DNA from: Flavobacterium sp.
Lineage (GTDB): Bacteria > Bacteroidota > Bacteroidia > Flavobacteriales > Flavobacteriaceae
DNA: 64,000 nt
NCBI RefSeq assembly: GCF_027490375.1
Contig: NZ_JAIXYH010000076.1
Location: 1-64,000, forward strand
Reading direction: 5' to 3'
Positions 24,514-32,891 of this stretch are shown here, in pieces. Under the pieces are notes generated by a model, which made no database searches, was not told where the DNA came from, and saw only the letters and a program-made list of their open reading frames with translations. The position numbers were made by a program, and so were the translations under genes. Every line of letters begins with the position of its first letter. Position 1 is the first letter of the stretch.

Positions 24514-27500
24514 TTACGACAATTTAAAGTTGATTTGCGAACGCTCTAAAACATCGAGTAGCTCGTTAGTAAGGGCAATTTTATGACGTCGGCAACCCAG
24601 GTTAATTTTGGTGTTTTCGACCGTTTCGGCGATTTCGGGTTTAACATAAACGGGCGTTTCGGGCGCTTCTTCCAAGCCATCGGATTCGATGGTATCATCT
24701 ACAAAAACCTCGGGAGCAGCTGCTGTTACGACCGTTTCCGGTTCCATAATCTCGGCAATTTCGAAATGTATGGTTTTATCTCCGCGATTGTCGCGTACCA
24801 ACTGTACGATAAAATCGATTAGCTCGTCGGTGAGTTGATTTACGTTTAGTTTAAACGTGATGCTGCTGCAAATTTCGCTGATGACATTTGCCAAAAGCGA
24901 AAAATTAAGGAAGGTAACTCGAGGTTCGCCTCGCGTGTTTGTTTCTTTACGCAGGTAGCCTTCGACAATTTTGACCTTAAAGAAAACGAATTGCCCCGGA
25001 GTGAGAAAGTGTCTGAATTTCAGATACTCTTCGCCAAAAATCCTAAAATTGTAAGACGTTTCGTAGCATTCTAAATTAAACATCCCAAAACCGCGTCCTT
25101 TGCCGTCGGTTCGGTGTTCTGCGGAGGCGATAATTCCGCCGAAACTCAGCGTTTTACCGATATGCGGCGTGAGTTCGTCGAGTATGCCGGCTTCGGTTTT
25201 GCAAAACGATTTTATGACTTGCTTGTAATCGTCGAGCGGATGCCCGGATATGTAAATGCCAACAACTTCCTTTTCTTTGGAGAGCTTTTCTAACGTATTC
25301 CATTCTTCGCAAAAGGGCAAGGTTGGTTCGGGAAGTTGAATTTCGGCTGCATCGCCAAACAAGCTCACTTGAGCTGCGTTTTCGTTGTCTTGGTGGCGCG
25401 AACCGTAGCGTAAGGCTTTCTCGATAACGGTGGAATTTTCGTTTTTATCAATCGTGAAATACTGAGCACGGTGCGTTCCATCGAACGAATCGAATCCGCC
25501 AGCCAGCGCCAAGCTTTCGAAGGCTTTTTTGTTAGCCGAACGCAAATCGATTCGTTTGGCGAGATCGAACACCGACTTGTATCTTCCGTCTTTTCTTTCG
25601 GCGACAATTGTATCTACGGCATTTCGACCCAAACCTTTAATGGCTCCCATACCAAAACGAATAGCTTGATTGGCGTTTACGGTAAATTTATAGAACGATT
25701 CGTTGACATCTGGACCCAAAACACGCAATCCCATGCGGCGGCATTCTTCCATAAAAAACGACACTTGTTTGATATCGTTCATGTTGTTAGAAAGTACGGC
25801 AGCCATGTATTCGGCTGGATAATTGGCTTTGAGGTACGCGGTTTGGTAGGCAATCCAGGCGTAGCAGGTAGAGTGCGATTTATTAAAAGCGTATTGTGCA
25901 AAAGCCTCCCAATCTTTCCAGATTTTTTCGAGTGCTTCTTGTGGATAGCCGTTTTTTACTGCACCTTCAATGAAATCGGTTTTCATTTTCGCCAGCGTAT
26001 CAATTTGCTTTTTACCCATTGCTTTACGCAGAACGTCGGCTTGACCTTTGGTGAAGTTGGCCAATTTTTGGGAAAGAAGCATTACCTGCTCTTGATAAAC
26101 GGTAATTCCGTAGGTGTCTTTTAGCAATTCTTCGCAGGCATCGATATCGTACACGATGGGTTCTTTTCCGTTTTTTCGATTGATAAAAGACGGTATATAC
26201 GCCAAGGGTCCGGGGCGATACAAGGCGTTCATGGCAATCAAATCTTCAAAGACCGTAGGCTTGAGATTTTTCATGTGCTTTTGCATACCGGGCGATTCGT
26301 ACTGGAAAATACCTACAGTTTCGCCGCGTTGAAAAAGCTCGTAAGTTTTCACATCGTCTATCGGAAAGGCATCGGGGTCGAGATCAATTCCGGTGCGGTA
26401 CTTCACTAATTTTACCGTGTCTTTAATCAGGGTTAGGGTCTTCAAACCCAAGAAGTCCATTTTCAGCAAACCTGCACTTTCCACAACCGAGTTATCGAAT
26501 TGCGTGACGTACATGTCTTCTTCCTTGGCTGTAATTATCGGAACGAAGTTGGTGATATCGTCGGGCGTAATAATTACTCCACAGGCGTGAATTCCGGTAT
26601 TTCGGAGCGTTCCTTCGAGTTTACGCGCTTGGTTTAAGGTTCCGGCGACGGGATCGTTATTTCCTGAAATCTGGCGTAAAGCTTTTACTTTTTCGAAATC
26701 TTCGGCACGTAGATCAGCTTTTAGCTTTCCTTCATCGGCGTTGAAGATTTTCTCCAGATTTAGGTTTGAAGGAATCATTTTCGCCAGACGGTCGGCTTCA
26801 AAAAGTGGTAAATCGAGTACGCGAGCGGTATCACGAATCGCCGATTTCGCTGCCATAGTACCGTAAGTTACAATTTGTGCAACCTGTTTCTTTCCGTATT
26901 TATTGATTACGTATTCAATTACTTTGCCTCGACCTTCATCGTCGAAGTCGATATCAATATCGGGCATCGACACACGCTCCGGATTCAGGAAACGCTCAAA
27001 AAGGAGGTTGTATTTCAGCGGATCGATATTGGTAATTTTAAGGCAATACGCAACAACCGACCCAGCTGCGGAACCACGACCGGGACCAACTGCTACGCCC
27101 ATTTTTCGGGCTTCGGCAATGAAATCTTGAACGATGAGAAAGTATCCTGGGTAACCGCTGTTGGCGATTGTTTGCAATTCAAAATCGATACGTTCACGGA
27201 CTTCATCGGTAATTTCGGTATACCGTTCATTGGCGCCTTCGTAGGTAAGATGCCTCAAGTAGGCGTTTTCTCCGCGTTTTCCGCCGTCGGCTAGATCTTC
27301 GGAAACTTGAAACGATTCGGGGATATCGAATTTTGGAAGTAAAACTTCGCGCGCTAATTGGTAGGATTCGACTTTATCTAAGACGTCTTGAATGTTGAGA
27401 ATGGCTTCGGGAACGTCGCGAAACAGTGCTTTCATTTCGTCTGCCGATTTCAAGTAATACTCTTGATTTTCGAGTCCGTAGCGCGAGCCGCGTTCGTTGC

Positions 27501-29010
27501 CAATTGGCGTACTTTTCTTTTCGCCGTCGCGCACACAAAGCAAAATATCTTGTGCGGCAGCATCTTCTTTATTGACGTAAAAAGTATTGTTGGTTGCAAC
27601 GATTTTTATCTGGTGCTGTTTTGCGAATTGAATGATTTGTTCGTTCACTTCGTCTTCTGCCGGATGGCCGTGTCGACAAATTTCGAGGTAAAAATCGTCG
27701 GCGTAAAGCTGTTTCCAAGCGAGCACTGCTTCTTCGGCCTGGCGTTGTCCGACGGAACGCAATTTTGCAGCAATTTCGCCGGTCATTCCGCCGGAAAGTA
27801 CTATTAAATCCTGGCCGTATCGGTTGAGTAATTCGCGATCGATTCGAGGCACGTAGTAGTAACCCTCGGCGTGTGCGATTGAAGAAAGCTTAGCCAAATT
27901 ATGGTAACCGCGTTTACTTTTTGCGAGGAATACCATTTGGTAACCGTTGTCTTTCACCGATTTATTGAGGTGGTTGTCGCACACATAGAATTCGCAGCCA
28001 ACGATTGCTTTCAGCGGACGTTCTGTGGCTACGGCTCCCAACTCTTCGGCTTGTTGATTGCGGGCTTTCACTCCTTTGTTGTGATTTTCTACTTCTTGAA
28101 TGAGGCGAAACGACCCCATAAGATTCGAATAATCGGTTAGTGCAATTGCAGGCATTTTGAGCTGAATAGCTGCTTTTACGAGCGCCGAAACACTGGAAGT
28201 TGATTGCAGGATGCTAAACTGACTGTGATTGTGTAGATGCGCAAACTCGGCTGCTAAAAATTCATTGGATACTTCGGCAGTTGTATGATCTACAACTTGT
28301 TTATCGGTTGCTTTTAGCTTTTTGGATTCGGTTTTGAAGTTTACGTGTTGTAGACCCAGTAGTTTTATACCTTCTGCGTTAAGTGCTTTAAACTCCTGAA
28401 GTTCGGTTTCAGAAATTTGCAAGGCATCGGGTGTAAAAAGATCTATAAATACGAGCTGGAAGAAGCAACGTGCGGTGGCTTCAACGTCGGCAGTTGCGTT
28501 ATGTGCTTCCGCAAAACTATCTGCGAAAAGGTAGTTATAGAGTTCGGATAGTGTCGGGAATTTGTATTTGGATCGACCTCCGGGAAGTTTAAGTAATTCG
28601 GCTGTTTTTTCGGTACAGGTATCTAGAACGGGTTTGGATTCGAGTACATTGGTTCGATTGGCGCGCACAAATTCGGCGCCCATGATATTGAGGTCGAACT
28701 TTAGGTTGTGCCCAACGAGAAAGTTAGCTTGTGCAACAGCTTCTTCGAAGGCATCGAGTACGTTGTTGAGAGGCTTACCGTCGCGTTGTGCAAGCGCTGT
28801 TGATATACCGTGAACGCGTTCGACATCGTATGGGATGTTGAATCCGTCGGGAGTGATCAGGAAGTCGCCTCGCGAGATTAGACTTCCATTACTTTCGTGT
28901 AGTTGCCAAGCGAGTTGAACGCAGCGTGGCCAGTTTTCAACGTCGGTGATTGGCGCGTCAAAATTTTTAGGAAGTCCGGTAGTCTCGGTGTCAAAAATGA
29001 GGTACTTCAT
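24514..29010 (-). CDS. dnaE: Replicative DNA polymerase III alpha subunit with fused N-terminal DnaQ-type exonuclease
   Basis: A 1498-residue C-family replicase. Residues 1-190 form a DEDDh 3'-5' exonuclease with Asp7/Glu9 (DTETTGL), Asp106 (HNLKFD), His170 and Asp175 (HNATADVEA), which would give proofreading in cis. After a linker the PHP domain begins near 255 with an intact HLHNHS (His260, His262). The palm follows, with PDIDIDFDDEGR as the catalytic Asp pair, then AFNKSHSTCYAWIAYQTAYLKANYP, an HhH region and a C-terminal OB-fold (LSFGGIIAS). The length exceeds standard DnaE (about 1160) by the added exonuclease and tail. I recall the fused form in other flavobacteria. It is the essential replicative polymerase; the shorter DnaE at 5.7-8.7 kb is the accessory one. 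Confidence 0.93.
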   Translation of the reverse strand: MKYLIFDTETTGLPKNFDAPITDVENWPRCVQLAWQLHESNGSLISRGDFLITPDGFNIPYDVERVHGISTALAQRDGKPLNNVLDAFEEAVAQANFLVGHNLKFDLNIMGAEFVRANRTNVLESKPVLDTCTEKTAELLKLPGGRSKYKFPTLSELYNYLFADSFAEAHNATADVEATARCFFQLVFIDLFTPDALQISETELQEFKALNAEGIKLLGLQHVNFKTESKKLKATDKQVVDHTTAEVSNEFLAAEFAHLHNHSQFSILQSTSSVSALVKAAIQLKMPAIALTDYSNLMGSFRLIQEVENHNKGVKARNQQAEELGAVATERPLKAIVGCEFYVCDNHLNKSVKDNGYQMVFLAKSKRGYHNLAKLSSIAHAEGYYYVPRIDRELLNRYGQDLIVLSGGMTGEIAAKLRSVGQRQAEEAVLAWKQLYADDFYLEICRHGHPAEDEVNEQIIQFAKQHQIKIVATNNTFYVNKEDAAAQDILLCVRDGEKKSTPIGNERGSRYGLENQEYYLKSADEMKALFRDVPEAILNIQDVLDKVESYQLAREVLLPKFDIPESFQVSEDLADGGKRGENAYLRHLTYEGANERYTEITDEVRERIDFELQTIANSGYPGYFLIVQDFIAEARKMGVAVGPGRGSAAGSVVAYCLKITNIDPLKYNLLFERFLNPERVSMPDIDIDFDDEGRGKVIEYVINKYGKKQVAQIVTYGTMAAKSAIRDTARVLDLPLFEADRLAKMIPSNLNLEKIFNADEGKLKADLRAEDFEKVKALRQISGNNDPVAGTLNQARKLEGTLRNTGIHACGVIITPDDITNFVPIITAKEEDMYVTQFDNSVVESAGLLKMDFLGLKTLTLIKDTVKLVKYRTGIDLDPDAFPIDDVKTYELFQRGETVGIFQYESPGMQKHMKNLKPTVFEDLIAMNALYRPGPLAYIPSFINRKNGKEPIVYDIDACEELLKDTYGITVYQEQVMLLSQKLANFTKGQADVLRKAMGKKQIDTLAKMKTDFIEGAVKNGYPQEALEKIWKDWEAFAQYAFNKSHSTCYAWIAYQTAYLKANYPAEYMAAVLSNNMNDIKQVSFFMEECRRMGLRVLGPDVNESFYKFTVNANQAIRFGMGAIKGLGRNAVDTIVAERKDGRYKSVFDLAKRIDLRSANKKAFESLALAGGFDSFDGTHRAQYFTIDKNENSTVIEKALRYGSRHQDNENAAQVSLFGDAAEIQLPEPTLPFCEEWNTLEKLSKEKEVVGIYISGHPLDDYKQVIKSFCKTEAGILDELTPHIGKTLSFGGIIASAEHRTDGKGRGFGMFNLECYETSYNFRIFGEEYLKFRHFLTPGQFVFFKVKIVEGYLRKETNTRGEPRVTFLNFSLLANVISEICSSITFKLNVNQLTDELIDFIVQLVRDNRGDKTIHFEIAEIMEPETVVTAAAPEVFVDDTIESDGLEEAPETPVYVKPEIAETVENTKINLGCRRHKIALTNELLDVLERSQINFKLS

Positions 29011-29126
29011 TGAAATTTAGCAAATAAGGCTGTAAGGTGACAAAAAATCTCGAACATCAAAAATACGGAAGAGTTTGTGTTGTGATTGTTAAAGAAGACT
29101 AGCGTGAGCGAAAAGTTGTAAACAAA

Positions 29127-29155
29127 AAAAACCGCTTGATTGCTCAAACGGTTTT
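29127..29155 (-). terminator. Terminator of the RRM protein gene
   Basis: AAAACCG (29128-29134) pairs with CGGTTTT (29149-29155), with an inner TTGA/TCAA helix. Read on the minus strand the stem ends in a run of T. It lies about 20 bases 3' of the RRM gene stop. Confidence 0.75.
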
Positions 29156-29175
29156 AGATAACTTCTGAAGTAAGT

Positions 29176-29541
29176 TTAGTAACCTCTATCGTTTCTGTTA
29201 CCTCCGCCACGGTTAAACCCGCCTCGATCGTTTCCGTAACCGCCACCTGAGCGACCTCCACCAGTTCTGTTACGATCAAAAGAGCGACGTTCTCCTTCCG
29301 GACGTGGTTCTGATTTGTTCACAACAATAGTGCGTCCCGATACATTTGCACCGTTTAATTCGTTAATGGCATTTTGTGCTTCGTCGTCATTAGGCATTTC
29401 GACAAAACCAAATCCTTTACTTCTACCGGTCATTTTATCGGAAATGATTTTTACCGAATCTACTGCCCCGTAAGCTTCAAAGGATGCTCTTAAATCTGCT
29501 TCCTCTATACTCCACGGAAGACTACCAACAAAAATGTTCAT
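29176..29541 (-). CDS. RNA-binding protein with one RRM and a Gly/Arg-rich tail
   Basis: A 121-residue protein. Residues 1-80 form a single RNA recognition motif with RNP2 IFVGSLPW and RNP1 KGFGFVEM. Residues 85-121 are a low-complexity Gly/Arg/Asn tail (RTGGGRSGGGYGND...). This is the small bacterial RRM type common in Bacteroidota and cyanobacteria, which bind single-stranded RNA and may act as RNA chaperones or post-transcriptional regulators in a phylum without Hfq-rich regulation. It is monocistronic, with its own terminator. Confidence 0.93.
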   Translation of the reverse strand: MNIFVGSLPWSIEEADLRASFEAYGAVDSVKIISDKMTGRSKGFGFVEMPNDDEAQNAINELNGANVSGRTIVVNKSEPRPEGERRSFDRNRTGGGRSGGGYGNDRGGFNRGGGNRNDRGY

Positions 29542-29626
29542 AAGAAAAAAATATTAATTCGAGGTAAATGTAGTCTATATATTCTCGGAAAACATCAAAC
29601 AACTGTTATTTATTTGCAAATAAAAA

Positions 29627-29647
29627 AAGCGCTTGTAAAAAGCGCTT
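29627..29647 (-). terminator. Terminator of the DUF6252 lipoprotein gene
   Basis: AAGCGCTT (29627-29634) and AAGCGCTT (29640-29647), each self-complementary, form a stem; read on the minus strand the structure is followed by a run of seven T. It lies 22 bases 3' of the lipoprotein stop. Confidence 0.75.
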
Positions 29648-29669
29648 CGTAGTTTGAGTTCGTTTATGG

Positions 29670-30224
29670 TTAGAAAACAGCTATGTTGTAAAAGTTTCCT
29701 TCTTGAAAATTCACGTTATCAGCAGCCAAAGTGCTCTCTCCTTGATACTTGGCGTTAAATTTGAAAGTTCCCGATATTACCCTTCTCTCTGGGTCCCACT
29801 TTGTTACTACAATCTGTAGGTTTCCTGGATCTTCGCGATCGGTATTGAAACCTAGACCAGTTACATATTCTAGCTCAGTTCCACCATCGGTGAAAGTATA
29901 GCTTGCGCTGATATCGTCGTCTAAGGTAGGTTCAGTAGGGTTGTATCCGTACGTATACGTTTGCGCGTTAGCCGCATTGATCGCGACTGATAAGTCAAGA
30001 GGAAAAGAAATTGTTGTTACTTCTAGTCCGTTATACGATGTGATTGTCAACTTTCCTGTATTCGGAACCGCAGGATCTGTAGGTGTATGATCGCCTGATG
30101 TCACATCGCCTCTCCAAACACGATTGTCTTTGCGGGCTTGAAAACCTGGATCATTAAAAACTACTTCGTTCTCGCAAGCAATTGCCACTAATGCGAAAAC
30201 CAATATTGAAAAAATTTTCTTCAT
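29670..30224 (-). CDS. DUF6252-type lipoprotein
   Basis: A 184-residue lipoprotein with signal MKKIFSILVFALVAIAC. The mature part is a compact beta-rich domain: KDNRVWRGD near the start, then TISFPLDL, YTFTDGGTELEY, and ISGTFKFNAKY followed by VNFQEGNFYNIAV at the end. The ending 'GTFxFxA...(v)xxGxFxxI' is the signature I associate with DUF6252, a Bacteroidota surface or periplasmic family of unknown function. It has its own promoter and terminator, and no linked genes. Confidence 0.72.
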   Translation of the reverse strand: MKKIFSILVFALVAIACENEVVFNDPGFQARKDNRVWRGDVTSGDHTPTDPAVPNTGKLTITSYNGLEVTTISFPLDLSVAINAANAQTYTYGYNPTEPTLDDDISASYTFTDGGTELEYVTGLGFNTDREDPGNLQIVVTKWDPERRVISGTFKFNAKYQGESTLAADNVNFQEGNFYNIAVF

Positions 30225-30263
30225 TTGAGTTAATCGGTTAATATGACTTTGAGAAGTCGGTTA

Positions 30264-30292
30264 CAAAAATAGTTTTTAAAACGAAATAGCAA
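30264..30292 (-). promoter_or_regulatory. Promoter of the DUF6252 lipoprotein gene
   Basis: On the minus strand TTG (30292-30290), an 18-base spacer and TATTTTTG (30271-30264) match the Bacteroidota -33/-7 consensus with good spacing. The start codon is 39 bases further down. Confidence 0.65.
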
Positions 30293-30393
30293 TCATATCC
30301 GCTCATAAAATCAAAAAATTACGCCAGAAATAGAATTTTTATAACAAACAACAAATTTGAAAGACCCACTTACGGTATTTCGGAAATTTATAG

Positions 30394-30431
30394 TACTTTT
30401 GCAGCCTTAATTAACAGAGGTCGAGTACCTC
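30394..30431 (+). promoter_or_regulatory. rpsP promoter -7 element and leader hairpin
   Basis: TACTTTTG (30394-30401) matches TAnnTTTG; no clear -33 TTG is present. In the leader, GAGGT (30417-30421) pairs with ACCTC (30427-30431) over a 5-base loop, 20 bases before the ATG. A short hairpin here could be a ribosomal-protein autoregulatory site, but that is speculation. Confidence 0.5.
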
Positions 30432-30451
30432 GCAATTTAATCAATAAGATT

Positions 30452-31024
30452 ATGGCTGTAAAAATCAGACTACAGAGACACGGAAAGAAAGGTAAACCAT
30501 TTTATTGGGTAGTTGCTGCCGATGCACGTTCTAAGCGTGACGGTCGTTACCTAGAGAAATTGGGAACTTACAATCCGAACACCAACCCTGCAACAATCGA
30601 CCTAAACATCGATCATGCTGTGCAGTGGTTACACAATGGTGCACAACCAACCGACACTGCGCGTGCTATTCTTTCTTATAAAGGAGTGCTTTTAAAGCAC
30701 CACTTAGATGGCGGCGTTAGAAAAGGAGCTTTAACTCAAGAGCAAGCTGATGCGAAATTCGCTGCTTGGTTGGAAGAAAAAGTTGGAAAAGTTGACGCTA
30801 AGAAAGACAACCTATCAAAAGCAAAAGCAGATGCGAAAGCTAAAGCACTTGCTGCTGAAAAAGCTGTAAACGAAAAACGTGCAAATGCTGCTGCTGAAGC
30901 TGAAGCTGCTGCAAAAGCTGAGGCTGAAGCTGCTGAAAACGCTGCTGCTGCTGAAGAAGTTGCCACTGAAGCTGCCGCTGAAGAGCCTGCTGCTGACGAA
31001 GCTACTGAAGAAACTCAGGCTTAA
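30452..31024 (+). CDS. rpsP: 30S ribosomal protein S16 with long Ala/Glu/Lys tail
   Basis: A 190-residue protein. Residues 1-85 are the S16 core (IRLQRHGKKGKPFYWVVAAD, then GRYLEKLGTYNPN). Residues about 110-190 form an Ala/Glu/Lys-rich helical tail ending in an acidic stretch, coded by GCTGAA-type repeats. S16 binds 16S rRNA early in 30S assembly; most bacteria have only the 80-90-residue core, while extended forms are usual in Bacteroidota. It heads the unit rpsP-rimM-trmN6, joining ribosome assembly factors. Confidence 0.97.
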   Translation: MAVKIRLQRHGKKGKPFYWVVAADARSKRDGRYLEKLGTYNPNTNPATIDLNIDHAVQWLHNGAQPTDTARAILSYKGVLLKHHLDGGVRKGALTQEQADAKFAAWLEEKVGKVDAKKDNLSKAKADAKAKALAAEKAVNEKRANAAAEAEAAAKAEAEAAENAAAAEEVATEAAAEEPAADEATEETQA

Positions 31025-31036
31025 TTTTTTCTGCGA

Positions 31037-31561
31037 ATGCGAAAAGCTGATTGTTTCCACTTAGGCAAAATCGCGAAAAAATTTAGCTTTAAAGGCGAGC
31101 TCTTACTGTATCTCGATACCGACGAACCTCACCTTTACCAAAATTTGGAATCAGTTTTTGTTGAATGCAACAACGAACTGATTCCTTTTTTTATGGAAAG
31201 TGCTTCCTTACATAAAAACGACTTTCTACGCGTGAAATTCGAAGATGTAAACTCCGAAGCCGAAGCCGACGAACTCATCGGAAATGCACTTTACCTCCCA
31301 CTCTCTTTCCTTCCAAAACTCAGCGGAAACAAATTTTACTTCCACGAAGTAATCGGATTCACCATCGTCGATCAAAAAGAAGGTCGCGTGGGCGTAATTC
31401 AATCGGTGAACGACAGCACAGCACAACCACTGTTCGAAGTGCTCGATGGCGAAACAGAAATGCTTATTCCGATGATCGATCAGTTTTTAGTTAAAGTAGA
31501 TCGCGCCAAGAAAGAAATTGTCATGAACTTGCCGGAAGGCTTAGTCGATATGTACCGCTAA
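31037..31561 (+). CDS. rimM: 16S rRNA processing protein RimM
   Basis: A 174-residue protein with an N-terminal RimM barrel (CFHLGKIAKKFSFKGELLLYL; residues 5-85) and a C-terminal PRC-barrel (KFYFHEVIGFTIVD through PLFEVLDGETEMLIPMIDQFLVKVD). It binds S19 and helps mature the 30S head. It begins 12 bases after the rpsP stop, the standard pairing in many bacteria, and ends 3 bases before the methyltransferase gene, so the three form one operon. Confidence 0.95.
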   Translation: MRKADCFHLGKIAKKFSFKGELLLYLDTDEPHLYQNLESVFVECNNELIPFFMESASLHKNDFLRVKFEDVNSEAEADELIGNALYLPLSFLPKLSGNKFYFHEVIGFTIVDQKEGRVGVIQSVNDSTAQPLFEVLDGETEMLIPMIDQFLVKVDRAKKEIVMNLPEGLVDMYR

Positions 31562-31564
31562 TAC

Positions 31565-32275
31565 ATGCCTGTTTTTTCATTCAAAAAATTTGATATTCAG
31601 CAAGATAAAGCCGCGATGAAAGTGGGCACAGACGCTGTAATTCTCGGAGCATTTTCCGATATTTCCAACCAACCGCAAACTATTTTGGATGTTGGTGCCG
31701 GCACCGGAATTCTGGCTCTTATGCTCGCACAACGCTGCGGCGCCGAAATTATTGACGCCATTGAAATCGACGACGCGGCCTATTTGGAATGCGTCGATAA
31801 CTTTGAAAACAGTCCGTGGGGCTACCGCCTATTTTGCTATCACGGCGACTTTGCGGAGCTCGTTGAAGATTCGGAGTATGGTTACGACTTAATAATTTCG
31901 AATCCGCCGTTTTATCTCAACCAGCACTTCGCAGAAAACGAAAGTAGGACAACGGCTCGATTTGCCGACAAATTACAACCCGAATTCTTTTTTTCTTGCG
32001 CGGCCGACTTGCTTACCGAAACAGGAACCGTACAAATTATCGTTCCGGAGGTCGATCATCCGGTTTGGGTAAACGCCGCAAAAAAGGCAGAATTGCAACT
32101 ACGACACCGCATGATTATTTACCCAATGCCCGGAAAAGCAGCTAAACGAACGGTCTTGCAGTTCGGATTTGACGCGGTAGCAGTAACCGAATCGGAACTA
32201 ACCGTCGAGGAAAGTCGCGGGAACTATACGGCACAATACCGCGAAGCAACGAAAGATTTCCATCCTAAATTTTAA
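31565..32275 (+). CDS. trmN6: tRNA1(Val) adenine-37 N6-methyltransferase
   Basis: A 236-residue class I SAM-dependent methyltransferase. The SAM loop is ILDVGAGTGILALMLAQR, the acidic end of strand 2 is IEIDDAA, and the catalytic motif NPPF (SNPPFYLN) is the one used for exocyclic amino methylation of adenine. Length and the N-terminal FSFKKFDIQQDKAAMKVGTDAVILGAF identify the TrmN6/YfiC subfamily, which modifies A37 of tRNA-Val. It is the third gene of the rpsP-rimM unit. A composite repeat begins 19 bases after the stop, on the same strand. Confidence 0.88.
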   Translation: MPVFSFKKFDIQQDKAAMKVGTDAVILGAFSDISNQPQTILDVGAGTGILALMLAQRCGAEIIDAIEIDDAAYLECVDNFENSPWGYRLFCYHGDFAELVEDSEYGYDLIISNPPFYLNQHFAENESRTTARFADKLQPEFFFSCAADLLTETGTVQIIVPEVDHPVWVNAAKKAELQLRHRMIIYPMPGKAAKRTVLQFGFDAVAVTESELTVEESRGNYTAQYREATKDFHPKF

Positions 32276-32293
32276 CGACACTGCTTGACATGT

Positions 32294-32525
32294 GGGCGGT
32301 CCGGCGGCAAACTTACCGTGGAAATACATAGCCGCCGTCAGGCCATACGCTATATCTTTTGCCTACGTACCTCCGGCAAAAGGATGCCGCTGCTGTCCTT
32401 ACCGCGAAAGCCGTTATCAAACGTTAGTGTTTTTGACGAATTATTTCAGGAAATTTTTTTACTTTTTTAATTAGTTAAAAATATGATTATCATTGATTTA
32501 ATACGAGGTAATATTGCATTATTAC
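32294..32525 (+). repeat. Composite intergenic repeat, copy C (plus orientation)
   Basis: The block order is the same as in the inverted copy at 24183-24484. GGGCGGTCCGGCGG comes first, then a hairpin with perfect 7-base arms (32302-32308, 32331-32337) and loop core GTGGAAAT (32318-32325), then GTCAGGCCATACGCT. A short central hairpin follows, CTTTTGCC/GGCAAAAG (32356-32363, 32375-32382), then the identical 19-base block at 32387-32405, an AT-rich stretch and the palindrome with one change (32508-32525), preceded by CGAGG. The central hairpin differs wholly from copy B except for the TTTTGC/GCAAAA ends. It lies 19 bases 3' of trmN6, on its strand. Confidence 0.75.
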
Positions 32526-32891
32526 GAATGGATTTTTGCAAATCCGTTTAGTCCTTTTTCGGCTCTATAATTTTTCAACCAAAATAGATTTTGATTGCAA
32601 TCAAGAATAAACGTCGATTGATCTCAGCACTTTCAATCTTAAATCTTCTATCTTAATACTTAATACTCCCATCTTAATACTTTTCCCGTGTGAGCGGGCG
32701 CAACGGCATCCTTTTAGGCGTACTCGAATTTCCACTAAATAATGGCCTAAAAGATACAGTGGAGCACGCGACGGCGCTAAGGCACGTCCAAATTCGATTA
32801 ACATGCGTTGGTGTGTTTGTTAATTGGAAAAGCTTGCACGGGCACTTTGTGGGTTTGTTACGTTGAGCGCCGGCACACCCAAATAAAAAAA
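32526..32891 (-). repeat. Intergenic region with AGTGGAAAT-loop hairpin E
   Basis: No gene is visible. On the minus strand, arms CTTTTAGGC (32753-32745 as read) and GCCTAAAAG (32719-32711) form a perfect 9-base stem around a loop with the core AGTGGAAAT (plus-strand 32728-32736). The hairpin is 139 bases 3' of queG on queG's strand. GCCGGCACACCCAA, ending just before queG, also occurs next to repeat copy B (reverse of 24152-24165). The sequence 32620-32680 is a low-complexity CTTAATAC/ATCTTAAAT repeat. Confidence 0.55.
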
